Positions 8,688-16,149 of a stretch of DNA of 36,643 bases are shown here, piece by piece. Each line of letters starts with the position of its first letter. Positions within the stretch are counted from its first letter, which is position 1. Below the pieces are notes generated by a model that worked only from the letters and a program-made list of their open reading frames with translations, did not search any database and had not been told where the DNA came from. Origin of the DNA: Flavobacteriales bacterium UBA5933 (GTDB lineage: Bacteria > Bacteroidota > Bacteroidia > Flavobacteriales > Weeksellaceae); NCBI GenBank assembly GCA_002430925.1, contig DJDD01000064.1:1-36643 (forward strand), read 5' to 3'. Made by a program: the position numbers and the translations under genes.

Positions 8688-9571
8688 GCCTTATCTATTT
8701 TTACAGAAAGCATATTCAACGAACCAGCAACAATTCCATCATTAAATATTGTTGCAGCCTCATCTTTTTCCTGTAATCCCAATGTATACATTAGCGGCAT
8801 ATAATGTTCTGGTGTTGGTATAGACATTTGGAATTCTATTCCTTGTTTGTCATAAGCAATCAAATCCTTATGATTTCCATCAACAATAAAATTTTTCATT
8901 TTATCATTCGCTACTTGTGCCCAATCATAAGCATAACTTTGATCCATTTTATTCCAAGCAGCTTTTCTTAAATTATGAATTGTGTTTCCACTTCCTATAA
9001 TTAAAACTCCTTTTCTACGTAACGCAGCTAATTCTTTCCCCAATGCATAATGATATTCTGGTCCTTTTGTATAATCTATACTCATTTCTACAATAGGAAT
9101 ATCAGCATTTGGATATAAAAATTTCACAACTGTCCAACAACCATGATCTAATCCCCAGGAATCTGTAATTCCGACTTCTGTCGATTGAATTATTTTATTT
9201 GTTTCTTTTGCTAATTCAGGGCTTCCAGGTGCTGGATATTGCACATCGAATAATGCTTGTGGAAAACCACCAAAATCATGTATCGTTTCTGGATGTTGCA
9301 TTCCTGTTACAAATGTTCCTTTTGTCTCCCAATGGGCAGATATACAAAGTATAGCTCTAGGTTTTGGAAGTGTTTTTGCAATTTCCTGAAAACCTTTCGT
9401 AAAAATATTATCATCAAGAGCATTCATTGGATTACCATGTCCCAAAAACAGAACAGGCATTCTTTCTGTAGCACCAAAATTGTCCGTAACTTGGTGTAGC
9501 GCACTTAGCTTAGAAGCAGCTGCACCTAAAGGTAATAAAGCCATAGTTTTTAAAAAATCCTTTCTATTCAT
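8684..9571 (-). CDS. ygiD: DODA-type extradiol dioxygenase (4,5-DOPA dioxygenase family), with Tat-like signal
   Basis: This enzyme belongs to the class III ring-cleaving dioxygenases related to plant DODA and E. coli YgiD. Histidines H45 ('GHGNP'), H80 ('SAHWE'), H199 ('GNTIHNL') and H256 ('PEHYMPL') have spacing expected for the metal site. 'SWGLDHGCW' (H143) and 'IHDFGGFP' are further family signatures. Unlike typical cytoplasmic members it starts with MNRKDFLK plus a hydrophobic alanine-rich stretch, a near-match to the twin-arginine signal (S/T-R-R-x-F-L-K) with Lys for the second Arg. This suggests export. It is followed by a hydrolase with a 4-base overlap and preceded by an AraC regulator. 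Confidence 0.9.
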   Translation of the reverse strand: MNRKDFLKTMALLPLGAAASKLSALHQVTDNFGATERMPVLFLGHGNPMNALDDNIFTKGFQEIAKTLPKPRAILCISAHWETKGTFVTGMQHPETIHDFGGFPQALFDVQYPAPGSPELAKETNKIIQSTEVGITDSWGLDHGCWTVVKFLYPNADIPIVEMSIDYTKGPEYHYALGKELAALRRKGVLIIGSGNTIHNLRKAAWNKMDQSYAYDWAQVANDKMKNFIVDGNHKDLIAYDKQGIEFQMSIPTPEHYMPLMYTLGLQEKDEAATIFNDGIVAGSLNMLSVKIDKA

Positions 9572-9602
9572 TTTGTTATTCTGTACTACAAATTTCTATA
9601 AA

Positions 9603-9663
9603 AAGTATATTTAGCTGGTAAAGCTATTTGGAAAAACTGTTGTGTTTTTAGGAAGTATATTTA
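9603..9663 (-). promoter_or_regulatory. 11-bp direct repeat, possible AraC operator
   Basis: AAGTATATTTA occurs at 9603-9613 and again at 9653-9663, exactly 50 bases apart. Both are in the short gap between the AraC gene and the dioxygenase gene; the second copy overlaps the AraC stop codon. Same-orientation half-sites a whole number of helical turns apart are typical of AraC-family targets. This is inference from position only. Confidence 0.4.
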
Positions 9664-10497
9664 TTTTGACTGAATGACTTGCTCCATCTCTTTTCTAAAT
9701 TCGGATGGAGTTATACCAGACTTTCTTTTAAAAGAATGTGTAAAATAAGTTTTTTCATTATAACCAAGTTCAAAACCAATTTCAGCAATTGTTAAATCAG
9801 TTGTTACCAACAAGTTTTTTGCCTCAGTCAATTTTCTTGTTTCTATAATTTCAGAAACACTTTGATGTAGTATTTTCTGACAAATATTATTCAAATTTCT
9901 CGAAGTCATGAACAGTTTTTCTGCATAAAAATTCACATCTCTTGCCTCTTTATAATGAATCTCCAATAACTTCAAAAAACTACGAAACGTATTCCCATTT
10001 ATTTTATTCGTTTCATCATTATTCAAATTTTGTTTATTACGTTCAGACTGTATCATGGTAAACAATGTATTCAATAAATCACTAATTACCGAAAAATCCG
10101 GAACAGCCTGTAAATATTCATCTTGCATCATTTCACAAATCACATTCAATCGATCAAAACACAAAGAATTTGGCATCGTAAAACTTGCATTCTCATGAAA
10201 AGAAGAATACAAACGAAACGTTGTCTCCGCAATAAACTCACTTCTAAATCGTATTGCCCAAATATCACATTCATTATCCTTAGGCAAAGGTTTTATACGA
10301 TGTGTTTTTCCCTGTGTAACGAAACTAATAAATGGTGCTTGCAGTTTCTGAGATTTAAAATCAATAAAATGCTCTAATTCTCCTTTATTCCCTATCAATA
10401 ATTCTTCAAAGTCATGTTGATGAGGTTCATTCAATTGTTCGGCAATTTTATTGGATTCGTGAATATCTATTTTAAAAATTTTAAAAATATCCTGCAT
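9661..10497 (-). CDS. AraC-family transcriptional regulator (cupin sensor)
   Basis: The N-terminal half is a cupin-like ligand-binding region ('NEPHQHDFEELLIGNKG', 'FVTQGKTHRIKP'). The last 90 residues hold the two helix-turn-helix motifs of the AraC family ('FYAEKLFMTSRNLNNIC' and 'IAEIGFELGYNEKTYFTHSFKRKSG', with the usual 'TPSEFR' end). I chose the ATG at 10495-10497 (278 residues) over a TTG nine bases upstream. It lies directly upstream of the dioxygenase-hydrolase pair on the same strand with an 89-base gap, so those genes are its likely targets. Confidence 0.88.
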   Translation of the reverse strand: MQDIFKIFKIDIHESNKIAEQLNEPHQHDFEELLIGNKGELEHFIDFKSQKLQAPFISFVTQGKTHRIKPLPKDNECDIWAIRFRSEFIAETTFRLYSSFHENASFTMPNSLCFDRLNVICEMMQDEYLQAVPDFSVISDLLNTLFTMIQSERNKQNLNNDETNKINGNTFRSFLKLLEIHYKEARDVNFYAEKLFMTSRNLNNICQKILHQSVSEIIETRKLTEAKNLLVTTDLTIAEIGFELGYNEKTYFTHSFKRKSGITPSEFRKEMEQVIQSK

Positions 10498-10535
10498 AAA
10501 AGTCAATTATTATTTTTATTAGGAAAATACAATTT

Positions 10536-10614
10536 TGGGCGTTCCCTTCAGGCGGGCTTTTCGCTGCAATCTTTTTCTAAGGAAAAAGGATTTTCACTAC
10601 AATCCCTAACGCAA
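10536..10614 (-). repeat. Family A intergenic repeat, copy 2 (short, inverted)
   Basis: This copy is the family A element in reverse orientation relative to copies 1 and 3, in a shorter form of about 79 bases. It keeps the GGGCGTTCCCTTCAGGCGGG end, the AATCTTTTT...AAAAAGGATT hairpin and the AATCCCTAACGC end. It lies between the AraC gene and a small membrane-protein gene. Confidence 0.75.
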
Positions 10615-10676
10615 TTACAGAACTTAAAAATAAGGAATAATATCTTTTTATTTTCTAAAACATTAGAATAAGATAT

Positions 10677-10934
10677 TTAAAACAATCTAAAACCCATTTC
10701 TATCATTTTATAATAACAAAATGTTAGTGTAAAATACCATAACAATATAATTAAAAATAAAATATTCCTTTTATTGAAAATTAAGTACAATAAATCTATA
10801 AACTGAATTAAAATTAATACAATTATAAAAGCAAATAAACCATCTTGCTTTGAAAAAATCAAAAACAAAAGAAAACTTATTATTAATGATAAAAATAATC
10901 TAATTACTATCTGCCATTTTAACTTCAAAATCAT
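10677..10934 (-). CDS. Small hypothetical membrane protein
   Basis: This 85-residue open frame on the minus strand begins at an ATG (10932-10934). It encodes three probable membrane helices (about 10-28, 33-54 and 57-76) with few charged residues, and ends in a short polar tail. I recognise no family. The gene stands alone between a family A repeat and a repeat island. Its composition is consistent with a real membrane protein, but low-complexity A+T-rich sequence can mimic this. Confidence 0.45.
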   Translation of the reverse strand: MILKLKWQIVIRLFLSLIISFLLFLIFSKQDGLFAFIIVLILIQFIDLLYLIFNKRNILFLIILLWYFTLTFCYYKMIEMGFRLF

Positions 10935-11000
10935 ATATTTTTAAAAAACTATATTAATTGATACTAAAATATAAATACTTTGTTATCTAGTATATAAAAC

Positions 11001-11034
11001 TCTTATCGAATTTCACTAAAATGACGGATTTATT
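11001..11034 (-). repeat. Module D repeat, copy 1
   Basis: TCGAATTTCACT followed by AAAATGACGGATTT is repeated in inverted orientation at 27624-27658 with one indel and a few mismatches. It carries the ATGACGG end that relates it to family B. Confidence 0.6.
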
Positions 11035-11066
11035 TTCTATTTTTTTACTGAGATTTATATTCTATT

Positions 11067-11147
11067 ATGTCATGTTGAGCTCGTCGAAACATATTCTTTA
11101 GAAATTTCATTTCAATAATTAAAATTCTTCGAAAGACTCAATGACAT
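11067..11147 (+). repeat. Family B repeat, copy 1
   Basis: This 81-base element starts ATGTCATGTTGAGCTCG and ends CTCAATGACAT, so its ends are inverted repeats that can form a hairpin. It matches the element at 11333-11415 almost base for base. Confidence 0.75.
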
Positions 11148-11263
11148 CTCGTAAGTTGTAAGTAATGAGTTGTGAGTTATTAGTCTTAAGTTATAAGTGA
11201 TATGCCTAACTTAAAAACTTAATAACATAAACACTGAAGAACTTGAACACTAGAAAACTCAAA

Positions 11264-11289
11264 GATTCTTCTACAGGCTCAGAATGACA
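11264..11289 (+). repeat. Family B partial copy
   Basis: Only the right end is present: GATTCTTCTACAGGCTCAG followed by AATGACA. It matches the right arm of the two flanking full copies. Confidence 0.6.
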
Positions 11290-11332
11290 ATTATCTAATA
11301 AAAGACTCATGTATAATAATTTATTTTGTGTT

Positions 11333-11415
11333 ATGTCATGTTGAGCTCGACGAAACATATTCTTTAGAAACTTCATTTCAATAATCAAAATACTTCGACA
11401 GACTCAGAATGACAA
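11333..11415 (+). repeat. Family B repeat, copy 2
   Basis: This is the second full copy, with TGTCATGTTGAGCTCG at the left and CTCAGAATGACA at the right. It is a direct repeat of 11067-11147, 266 bases away. Confidence 0.75.
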
Positions 11416-11450
11416 TTCTTCAATAAAAGAATGATAGTTTAAAAGTTTCG

Positions 11451-11509
11451 TTTCTGTCAGATTGAGTGGTTTTCGCAGAAAATTGTATCGAAATCTAAGA
11501 CAGAAAATA
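11451..11509 (+). repeat. Module C, 59-bp element, copy 1
   Basis: This element has short terminal inverted repeats (TTTCTGTC at the left, GACAGAAA at the right). It is identical over 59 bases to the reverse complement of 27712-27770. It lies immediately downstream of the phosphatase gene stop codon. Confidence 0.85.
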
Positions 11510-11512
11510 TTA

Positions 11513-12103
11513 TTAAATATTTAGTTGTTTTTTGATTTCTTCTATATTACTCTTTTCTATGTATCGAATGAGTTCTGGATAAAACCAATGATAGTTGTAA
11601 CCTCCTTTTTTCATTTCTTCGATAGCTTGCTTTTTAGTCCAGTTTTGAAATACAATTCGGTACATTGCTATAACTGTTCCTGTACGATCACTTCCATGAG
11701 CACAATGAATAACGATAGGTTTAGGAGAATTTTGTAACACTTTCAAAGCTTCAATAATTTCTTTATCTGAAAGATTAGCTGTTTTTGTAGGAATAAAATA
11801 TAATTTCCCTGTATAATTAGCTTTTATTGCTGTGATTGAATCTTTATGTTTTCTTCTTAAATCCAAAACTGAAGCCATTTTATTTTCTTCAAAATATTTG
11901 AATCCAGAAATATTTGGTTTTTCACTTCTATAAATACTATCACTAACAATATGCAGATTGTTGAAATATTTGTTATTAATTTTATTTGCCCAGTTTTCAG
12001 GACGAGGCTCTTTAATACTTCTTGTTGTACAAGATGTTAGTGTGAAAAATATTGCCAAACCTAATAGAATTTTTATACAATTTTGGTTGTTCAAACTTTT
12101 CAT
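11513..12103 (-). CDS. Dual-specificity/tyrosine phosphatase-like lipoprotein
   Basis: A lipoprotein signal ends in 'TLTSC' with Cys25 as the lipidation site. The rest is a protein-phosphatase fold with the cysteine phosphatase signature C134-x5-R140-T in 'HCAHGSDRTG'. A candidate general-acid region lies around 'PTKTANLSD' (105-113). 'IYRSEKP' at about 58-62 is typical of DSP/Siw14-type enzymes. The enzyme probably removes phosphate from phosphotyrosine, inositol phosphate or another phosphoester at the cell envelope; the substrate is not known. It is monocistronic and divergent from the MsrAB gene. Confidence 0.88.
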   Translation of the reverse strand: MKSLNNQNCIKILLGLAIFFTLTSCTTRSIKEPRPENWANKINNKYFNNLHIVSDSIYRSEKPNISGFKYFEENKMASVLDLRRKHKDSITAIKANYTGKLYFIPTKTANLSDKEIIEALKVLQNSPKPIVIHCAHGSDRTGTVIAMYRIVFQNWTKKQAIEEMKKGGYNYHWFYPELIRYIEKSNIEEIKKQLNI

Positions 12104-12375
12104 CTCTTTAATAATTGTTTATTTTAAAATACAGTTAAAGATACTTTAAATTGTTGATGTGTTATGCTATATATAGTTTGTATTTAATTTTTTATATGAG
12201 AACTGATTTTAGCTTAAATAGAAATTAACATCTTTTTGTGTTTTTAGTACTAAGTAAAAATTGTAAATTAGTAGTAAATAAAACTTTAGTCGATTATTAG
12301 TTGTTTTTTGATGTTATTTCATTGATATAAAACAAATAATAATCGTTTTTGAGTTTAATAAAAAAGTATAAAAAC

Positions 12376-13464
12376 ATGAAAAAAATATTTATCATAAGTA
12401 CACTAATTATAGTGGGGATTATACTTGCTAGTTTTAGTTGTAAAGAGAAAAAAGAAAATCAAGTCGATAAAAAAAGTGAACATATTATGAGTAATTCAGA
12501 AAGAGAAATATATTTTGCAGGTGGATGTTTTTGGGGAACAGAACATTTTTTTCAACAAGTTCGTGGAGTTACTAACACAACAGTTGGTTATGCGAATGGA
12601 AAAATTGAAAATCCATCGTATGAGCAAGTCACAACTGGTGAAACTGGTTTTGCAGAAACTGTAAAAGTAACATATGATCCTAAAGTTGTTGATTTGGGAT
12701 TATTAATAGATTTATATTTTAAAACGATAGATCCTACAAGTCTTAATAAACAAGGGAATGATGTAGGAACACAATACAGAACAGGAGTTTATTATACAAA
12801 TCCTGATGACAGTAAGATTATAGACGAAAAAATAAAAGGATTAGAAAAACAATACAATCATAAAATTGTTATTGAACATGAACCTTTACGCAATTTTTAT
12901 GATGCTGAAAGTTATCATCAAGATTATTTAGTAAAAAATCCTGGTGGATATTGCCATATTACACCAAATATGTTTGAGATTGCTCGTAATGCTAATCCTG
13001 CTCCAAAAGGAAAGGTAGAATATGTAAAAAAAGACGATGCAGAACTTAAAAAGGAATTAACTCCATTACAATATGAAGTTACACAAAATAATGCAACTGA
13101 AAGACCATACGCAAATGAGTATAATGCTGAGTTTAGAGAAGGTATTTATGTTGATATTACAACAGGTGAACCTCTTTTTATTTCAACGGACAAATTTGAA
13201 TCTGGTTGTGGTTGGCCAAGTTTTTCGAAACCAATAAGTGAAAATCTTATCGAAGAAAAAACGGATAATACCTATGGAATGAAAAGAACTGAAGTAAGAA
13301 GTAAAACAGGAGATGCACATTTAGGTCATGTTTTTGATGATGGACCACAAGATAAAGGTGGATTAAGATATTGTATTAATAGTGCTTCATTGAAGTTTAT
13401 TCCAAAAGATGAAATGAAAGCTAAAGGTTATGAAAAGTATCTATCATTACTAGATAAAAAATAA
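12376..13464 (+). CDS. msrAB: Bifunctional methionine sulfoxide reductase A/B, lipoprotein
   Basis: This fused enzyme repairs both stereoisomers of methionine sulfoxide. Starting at the ATG at 12376 (a TTG 27 bases upstream is less likely) gives 362 residues. The lipoprotein signal has lipobox 'SFSC' (Cys22). MsrA covers about residues 44-200, with catalytic Cys51 in 'GGCFWGTEH'. MsrB covers about 220-350, with 'SGCGWPSF', 'TGDAHLGHVFDDGP' and catalytic Cys333 in 'RYCINSAS'. MsrB lacks the zinc CxxC pair seen in many members ('YVDITTGEPLF'), as in the Neisseria PilB type. It probably repairs envelope proteins. A terminator follows directly. Confidence 0.95.
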   Translation: MKKIFIISTLIIVGIILASFSCKEKKENQVDKKSEHIMSNSEREIYFAGGCFWGTEHFFQQVRGVTNTTVGYANGKIENPSYEQVTTGETGFAETVKVTYDPKVVDLGLLIDLYFKTIDPTSLNKQGNDVGTQYRTGVYYTNPDDSKIIDEKIKGLEKQYNHKIVIEHEPLRNFYDAESYHQDYLVKNPGGYCHITPNMFEIARNANPAPKGKVEYVKKDDAELKKELTPLQYEVTQNNATERPYANEYNAEFREGIYVDITTGEPLFISTDKFESGCGWPSFSKPISENLIEEKTDNTYGMKRTEVRSKTGDAHLGHVFDDGPQDKGGLRYCINSASLKFIPKDEMKAKGYEKYLSLLDKK

Positions 13465-13479
13465 AATAAAAAATGAGAG

Positions 13480-13507
13480 GGTAGAAAAAATTTTCTACCT
13501 TTTTTTT
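13480..13507 (+). terminator. Rho-independent terminator of the msrAB gene
   Basis: A 9-bp stem (13480-13488 with 13491-13499) is followed by eight T residues. The loop is short, so the true stem probably loses its innermost pair or two. It starts 16 bases after the stop codon. Confidence 0.87.
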
Positions 13508-13559
13508 ATGATTAATATTTTTAACTTTTTTTGTGATGAGGTAAAAACTATAAAAGCTT

Positions 13560-13567
13560 TACTTTTG
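13560..13567 (+). promoter_or_regulatory. Candidate -7 box near the AraC gene start
   Basis: TACTTTTG fits TAnnTTTG exactly, but it ends only 4 bases before the first ATG (13572). If it is the promoter, the transcript would start inside the annotated coding sequence, and the true start would be a later ATG (13584, 13587, 13596 or 13611). Confidence 0.4.
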
Positions 13568-13571
13568 TAAT

Positions 13572-14462
13572 ATGGTAGCAGGAATGATGGAACAAATGAA
13601 ATTAAAACAAATGATTCATAAAGATGAAGATTATAATTTATCTTTTCGAGTAGTTGAATTGTCTACAGATAAGATAAATGATTATTCAAAACCTCATCAA
13701 AAAGATCATTTTTGTGTTTTAATTCCAGAATCAGGTAATTTAGAATTATTGATAGAAGATAAATTACATATTTTAAAAAAAGGAAAAGTTTCTGTTATTT
13801 TTCCTGAACAAGTACATTCTATTACTCATTATTCTGATGATGTTACGGGAAAAATAATATTATTTGAAGAAGTAATGTTCTGTTCTGATATTTTGAAAAA
13901 TGAACTAAGTGCATACAATGTTAACTTATCAAATCAATTAAATTGTACAGTTCTTCCTATTAAAGATTACCAAGAAAAAATACACATTGTATCTTTAGTT
14001 AAAGAGATATACGAGAATCCAAGTCAAATTAAGAAAGAGCAGGCTCGTTTTTATATTAAAATTTTGTTGTTATCTCTCATAGAATCTATTCATGGTCAGC
14101 ATCCTGTTTTAGGACAACATACGAACGATCAGCCATTATATATTCAATTTAAAAAAATGTTGAATGAAAGTTATAAAGAAGAGAGAACAGTGCAATATTA
14201 TGCGGATAAACTTTTTATAACGACAAAAAAATTGAATTCAATAACAAAGAAAAGTTGTGGAGAAACGGCAATTAATGCAATTCATAATCGTATTTTAACA
14301 GAAATTAAACGTCAATTAATGTTTGCAGATATTTCTCATAAAGAAATAGCTTTTGACTTAGGTTTCAATTCTCCAGCGGCTTTAAATAAATTTGTAAAAG
14401 CTAAATTAAACCTTACTCCAACACAATTACAACAAGAATTGGCACAAAAGTATAATACATAG
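13572..14462 (+). CDS. AraC-family transcriptional regulator
   Basis: The N-terminal cupin-like domain (about 20-130) contains 'KPHQKDHFCVLIPESGNLELLI' and 'SVIFPEQVHSI'. The C-terminal part has two helix-turn-helix motifs ('YYADKLFITTKKLNSITKKS', 'IAFDLGFNSPAALNKFVKAKLN') ending in 'LTPTQLQQ'. The start is uncertain because four ATG codons lie within the first 14 codons and a promoter-like TACTTTTG sits just upstream. It is 69 bases before an iron alcohol dehydrogenase on the same strand, so that gene is its likely target. Confidence 0.87.
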   Translation: MVAGMMEQMKLKQMIHKDEDYNLSFRVVELSTDKINDYSKPHQKDHFCVLIPESGNLELLIEDKLHILKKGKVSVIFPEQVHSITHYSDDVTGKIILFEEVMFCSDILKNELSAYNVNLSNQLNCTVLPIKDYQEKIHIVSLVKEIYENPSQIKKEQARFYIKILLLSLIESIHGQHPVLGQHTNDQPLYIQFKKMLNESYKEERTVQYYADKLFITTKKLNSITKKSCGETAINAIHNRILTEIKRQLMFADISHKEIAFDLGFNSPAALNKFVKAKLNLTPTQLQQELAQKYNT

Positions 14463-14531
14463 TCTTGTTTGTATAACATATGCTCTATCGTTCGCAACTA
14501 ATTTTGCATTATAAAAATAAATAAGAACAAT

Positions 14532-15683
14532 ATGAGCAAATTATTTGTTGCTGGTGAAGTATTTCACGGAGCAGGATCATTAGAAGAATTAAAAAATATA
14601 AAAGGTAAAAAAGCTATTATCGTTACAGGAGGAAGTTCTATGAAAAAGAGTGGAGCTTTGGATCGTGCAATTGCTTTTTTAGAAGAAGCTGGTTTAGAAA
14701 CTAAAATTTTTGATGGAGTAGAAGAAGATCCATCTTCTGCAACAAGTTTCAAAGGAGCTGAAGTAATGAAAGAATTTCAACCAGATTGGATTGTCGGTTT
14801 AGGTGGTTGTTCTGCAATTGATGCAGCGAAAATGATGTGGGTTTTTTATGAGCATCCAGACGCTAGTTTTGATGCAATGACAAAACCATTTACAGTTCCT
14901 ACATTAAGAAATAAAGCTAAATTTATTGCTATTCCTTCTACAAGTGGTACAGGTACAGAAACTACAGGTTTAGCTGTTATTACAGATAGAGAAAAAGGAG
15001 TAAAATACCCTATCGTTTCTTATGAGTTAACACCAGATATCGCAATTGTTGATGGAGAAATTTGTGCTTCTATGCCAGCGCACATTACTTCTAACACAGG
15101 ATTAGATGCATTAACACACTGTGTTGAAGCTTATGTTTCTAATATTGAAGATAACTATGCTGATGTTTTAGCTAAAGGAGGTTTAGAAATTGTTTTTGAT
15201 AACTTACAAGAAGCTGTAAATAATCCAACAAACATTAAAGCTCGTCAAAATATGCATGATGCATCTTTTATGGCTGGATTAGCATTTAACAATGCATGGT
15301 TAGGAATTGTACATTCATTATCTCACCAAGTAGGTGCATTATATGGTATTCCTCATGGTGCTGCAAATGCAATCTTTTTACCAAACGTAATCCGTTACAA
15401 TGCAAAAGTTTCAACTCGTTTCCCAGATTTAGCAAAAGTTATTGGAAAAGAAACAGCTGAAGATTTAGCACAAGCAATCGAAAAATTACGTTCTGATGTA
15501 AATAATATTTCTTCAATCAAAGAATTTGGAATTTCTAAAGAAGATTGGGAGAAAAACTTAGATTACATTTCAAATAATGCATTAGTTGATCCTTGTACAG
15601 GTTTCAACCCAAGAGTTCCAGTTTTAGAAGATTTAAAAGCTATCTATAACGCTTGTTACGAAGGTGTTGTTTTTGAAGGATAA
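14532..15683 (+). CDS. Iron-containing (type III) alcohol dehydrogenase
   Basis: This NAD(P)-dependent enzyme interconverts alcohols and aldehydes using a bound divalent metal. The family's metal ligands are in place: D192, H196 ('LDALTHCVEAY'), H261 and H275 ('HSLSHQVGALYGIPHGAANA'). The nucleotide-binding region is visible as 'GLGGCSAIDAAKMM' (89-102) and 'PSTSGTGTET' (135-144). At 383 residues it is full length. The substrate cannot be read from sequence; lactaldehyde, butanol or short aldehydes are all possible. It follows an AraC regulator closely and is ended by a strong terminator. Confidence 0.94.
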   Translation: MSKLFVAGEVFHGAGSLEELKNIKGKKAIIVTGGSSMKKSGALDRAIAFLEEAGLETKIFDGVEEDPSSATSFKGAEVMKEFQPDWIVGLGGCSAIDAAKMMWVFYEHPDASFDAMTKPFTVPTLRNKAKFIAIPSTSGTGTETTGLAVITDREKGVKYPIVSYELTPDIAIVDGEICASMPAHITSNTGLDALTHCVEAYVSNIEDNYADVLAKGGLEIVFDNLQEAVNNPTNIKARQNMHDASFMAGLAFNNAWLGIVHSLSHQVGALYGIPHGAANAIFLPNVIRYNAKVSTRFPDLAKVIGKETAEDLAQAIEKLRSDVNNISSIKEFGISKEDWEKNLDYISNNALVDPCTGFNPRVPVLEDLKAIYNACYEGVVFEG

Positions 15684-15707
15684 GATTATTCTGAAAAATA
15701 TTTATAA

Positions 15708-15735
15708 AAGCTGTCCTTTTTGGGCAGCTTTTTTT
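15708..15735 (+). terminator. Rho-independent terminator of the alcohol dehydrogenase gene
   Basis: A 9-bp stem (15708-15716 with 15722-15730, one G-T pair) with a 5-base T loop is followed by T residues (15731-15735). It lies 24 bases after the stop codon. Confidence 0.87.
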
Positions 15736-15753
15736 ATTGATTAAAATAGTGAT

Positions 15754-15896
15754 TGCAATAGTGATTGAAGCGGCATCCTTTTTTGATTGGGCTATTCGAC
15801 TTGGCATTGCATTTCGAGAACCTCAATGACCAAGTCGAAATACAATGACCAATCAAAAAAGATAGAGCAAAAAAGCACGGGCCGAAGGTATTGCCC
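15754..15896 (+). repeat. Family A intergenic repeat, copy 3
   Basis: This long copy is nearly identical to 7703-7844. Both share the GCAATAGTGATTGAAGCGG start, the same interior and the ATTGCCC end, with a few substitutions and small differences near the right end (GATAGAGC against GATATAGC). The similarity over about 140 bases suggests recent copying or gene conversion. Confidence 0.87.
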
Positions 15897-15951
15897 CAAA
15901 AAAAAGTGTTATTTATAAAGAATAAGGTAATTATGAATTGCTTTTAAAAGA

Positions 15952-15982
15952 AAAAAGAGATTTCTATACGAAATCTCTTTTT
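15952..15982. terminator. Bidirectional terminator downstream of ilvE
   Basis: A perfect 13-bp stem (15952-15964 with 15970-15982) and 5-base loop have A-rich and T-rich flanks, so it could act in both directions. For ilvE it lies 168 bases beyond the stop codon. Confidence 0.82.
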
Positions 15983-16017
15983 GAATAATTAATTATATTT
16001 TATTGTTTTATGCTTTG

Positions 16018-16082
16018 ATGTGCAAGTCGAATGAAATTCTATTAAAATAATTAAAGTTTTTCGACAAGCTCAGAATGACATT
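16018..16082 (+). repeat. Family B-like partial element
   Basis: The right end TTTTCGACAAGCTCAGAATG and the ACAT that follows match the right arm of family B. The left end (GTGCAAGTCGAATGAAATTC) resembles module D. It lies between the ilvE stop codon and its terminator. Confidence 0.55.
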
Positions 16083-16149
16083 TTATTATAAATAAAAACT
16101 CATAATAGAAGTGCAAACAATGTTATTTATAATTTTAGTTGAATAAAAA

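Larger units (their letters stand above)
10935..11512. other. Repeat-dense intergenic island 1
   Basis: This 578-base stretch has no convincing gene. It holds a family D module (11001-11034), two long family B copies (11067-11147 and 11333-11415), a family B half copy (11264-11289) and the 59-bp module C (11451-11509). Between them is a short run of degenerate AAGTTGTAAGT- and GAGTTGTGAGTTATTAGT-like sequence (11151-11200). Confidence 0.75.
15684..16149. other. Intergenic region with terminators and repeats
   Basis: This 466-base gap between convergent genes holds, in order, the alcohol dehydrogenase terminator (15708-15735), family A repeat copy 3 (15754-15896), a bidirectional hairpin terminator (15952-15982) and a family B-like partial element (16018-16082). 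I see no coding sequence in it. Confidence 0.7.

Noticed and set aside
8521..8776. Short plus-strand open frames opposite the hydrolase and dioxygenase genes
   Set aside because: They are shadows of the minus-strand genes, with hydrophobic F/L-rich translations typical of the antisense strand of A-rich coding sequence.
10414..10671. 85-codon plus-strand open frame over the AraC start and repeat copy 2
   Set aside because: Shadow of the AraC coding strand joined to a family A repeat; the repeat gives the repetitive 'FSLQS' residues.
11206..11388. 60-codon minus-strand open frame in repeat island 1
   Set aside because: Encoded almost wholly by family B repeats ('CHSEPVEES' is the usual translation of the repeat), so it is not a gene.
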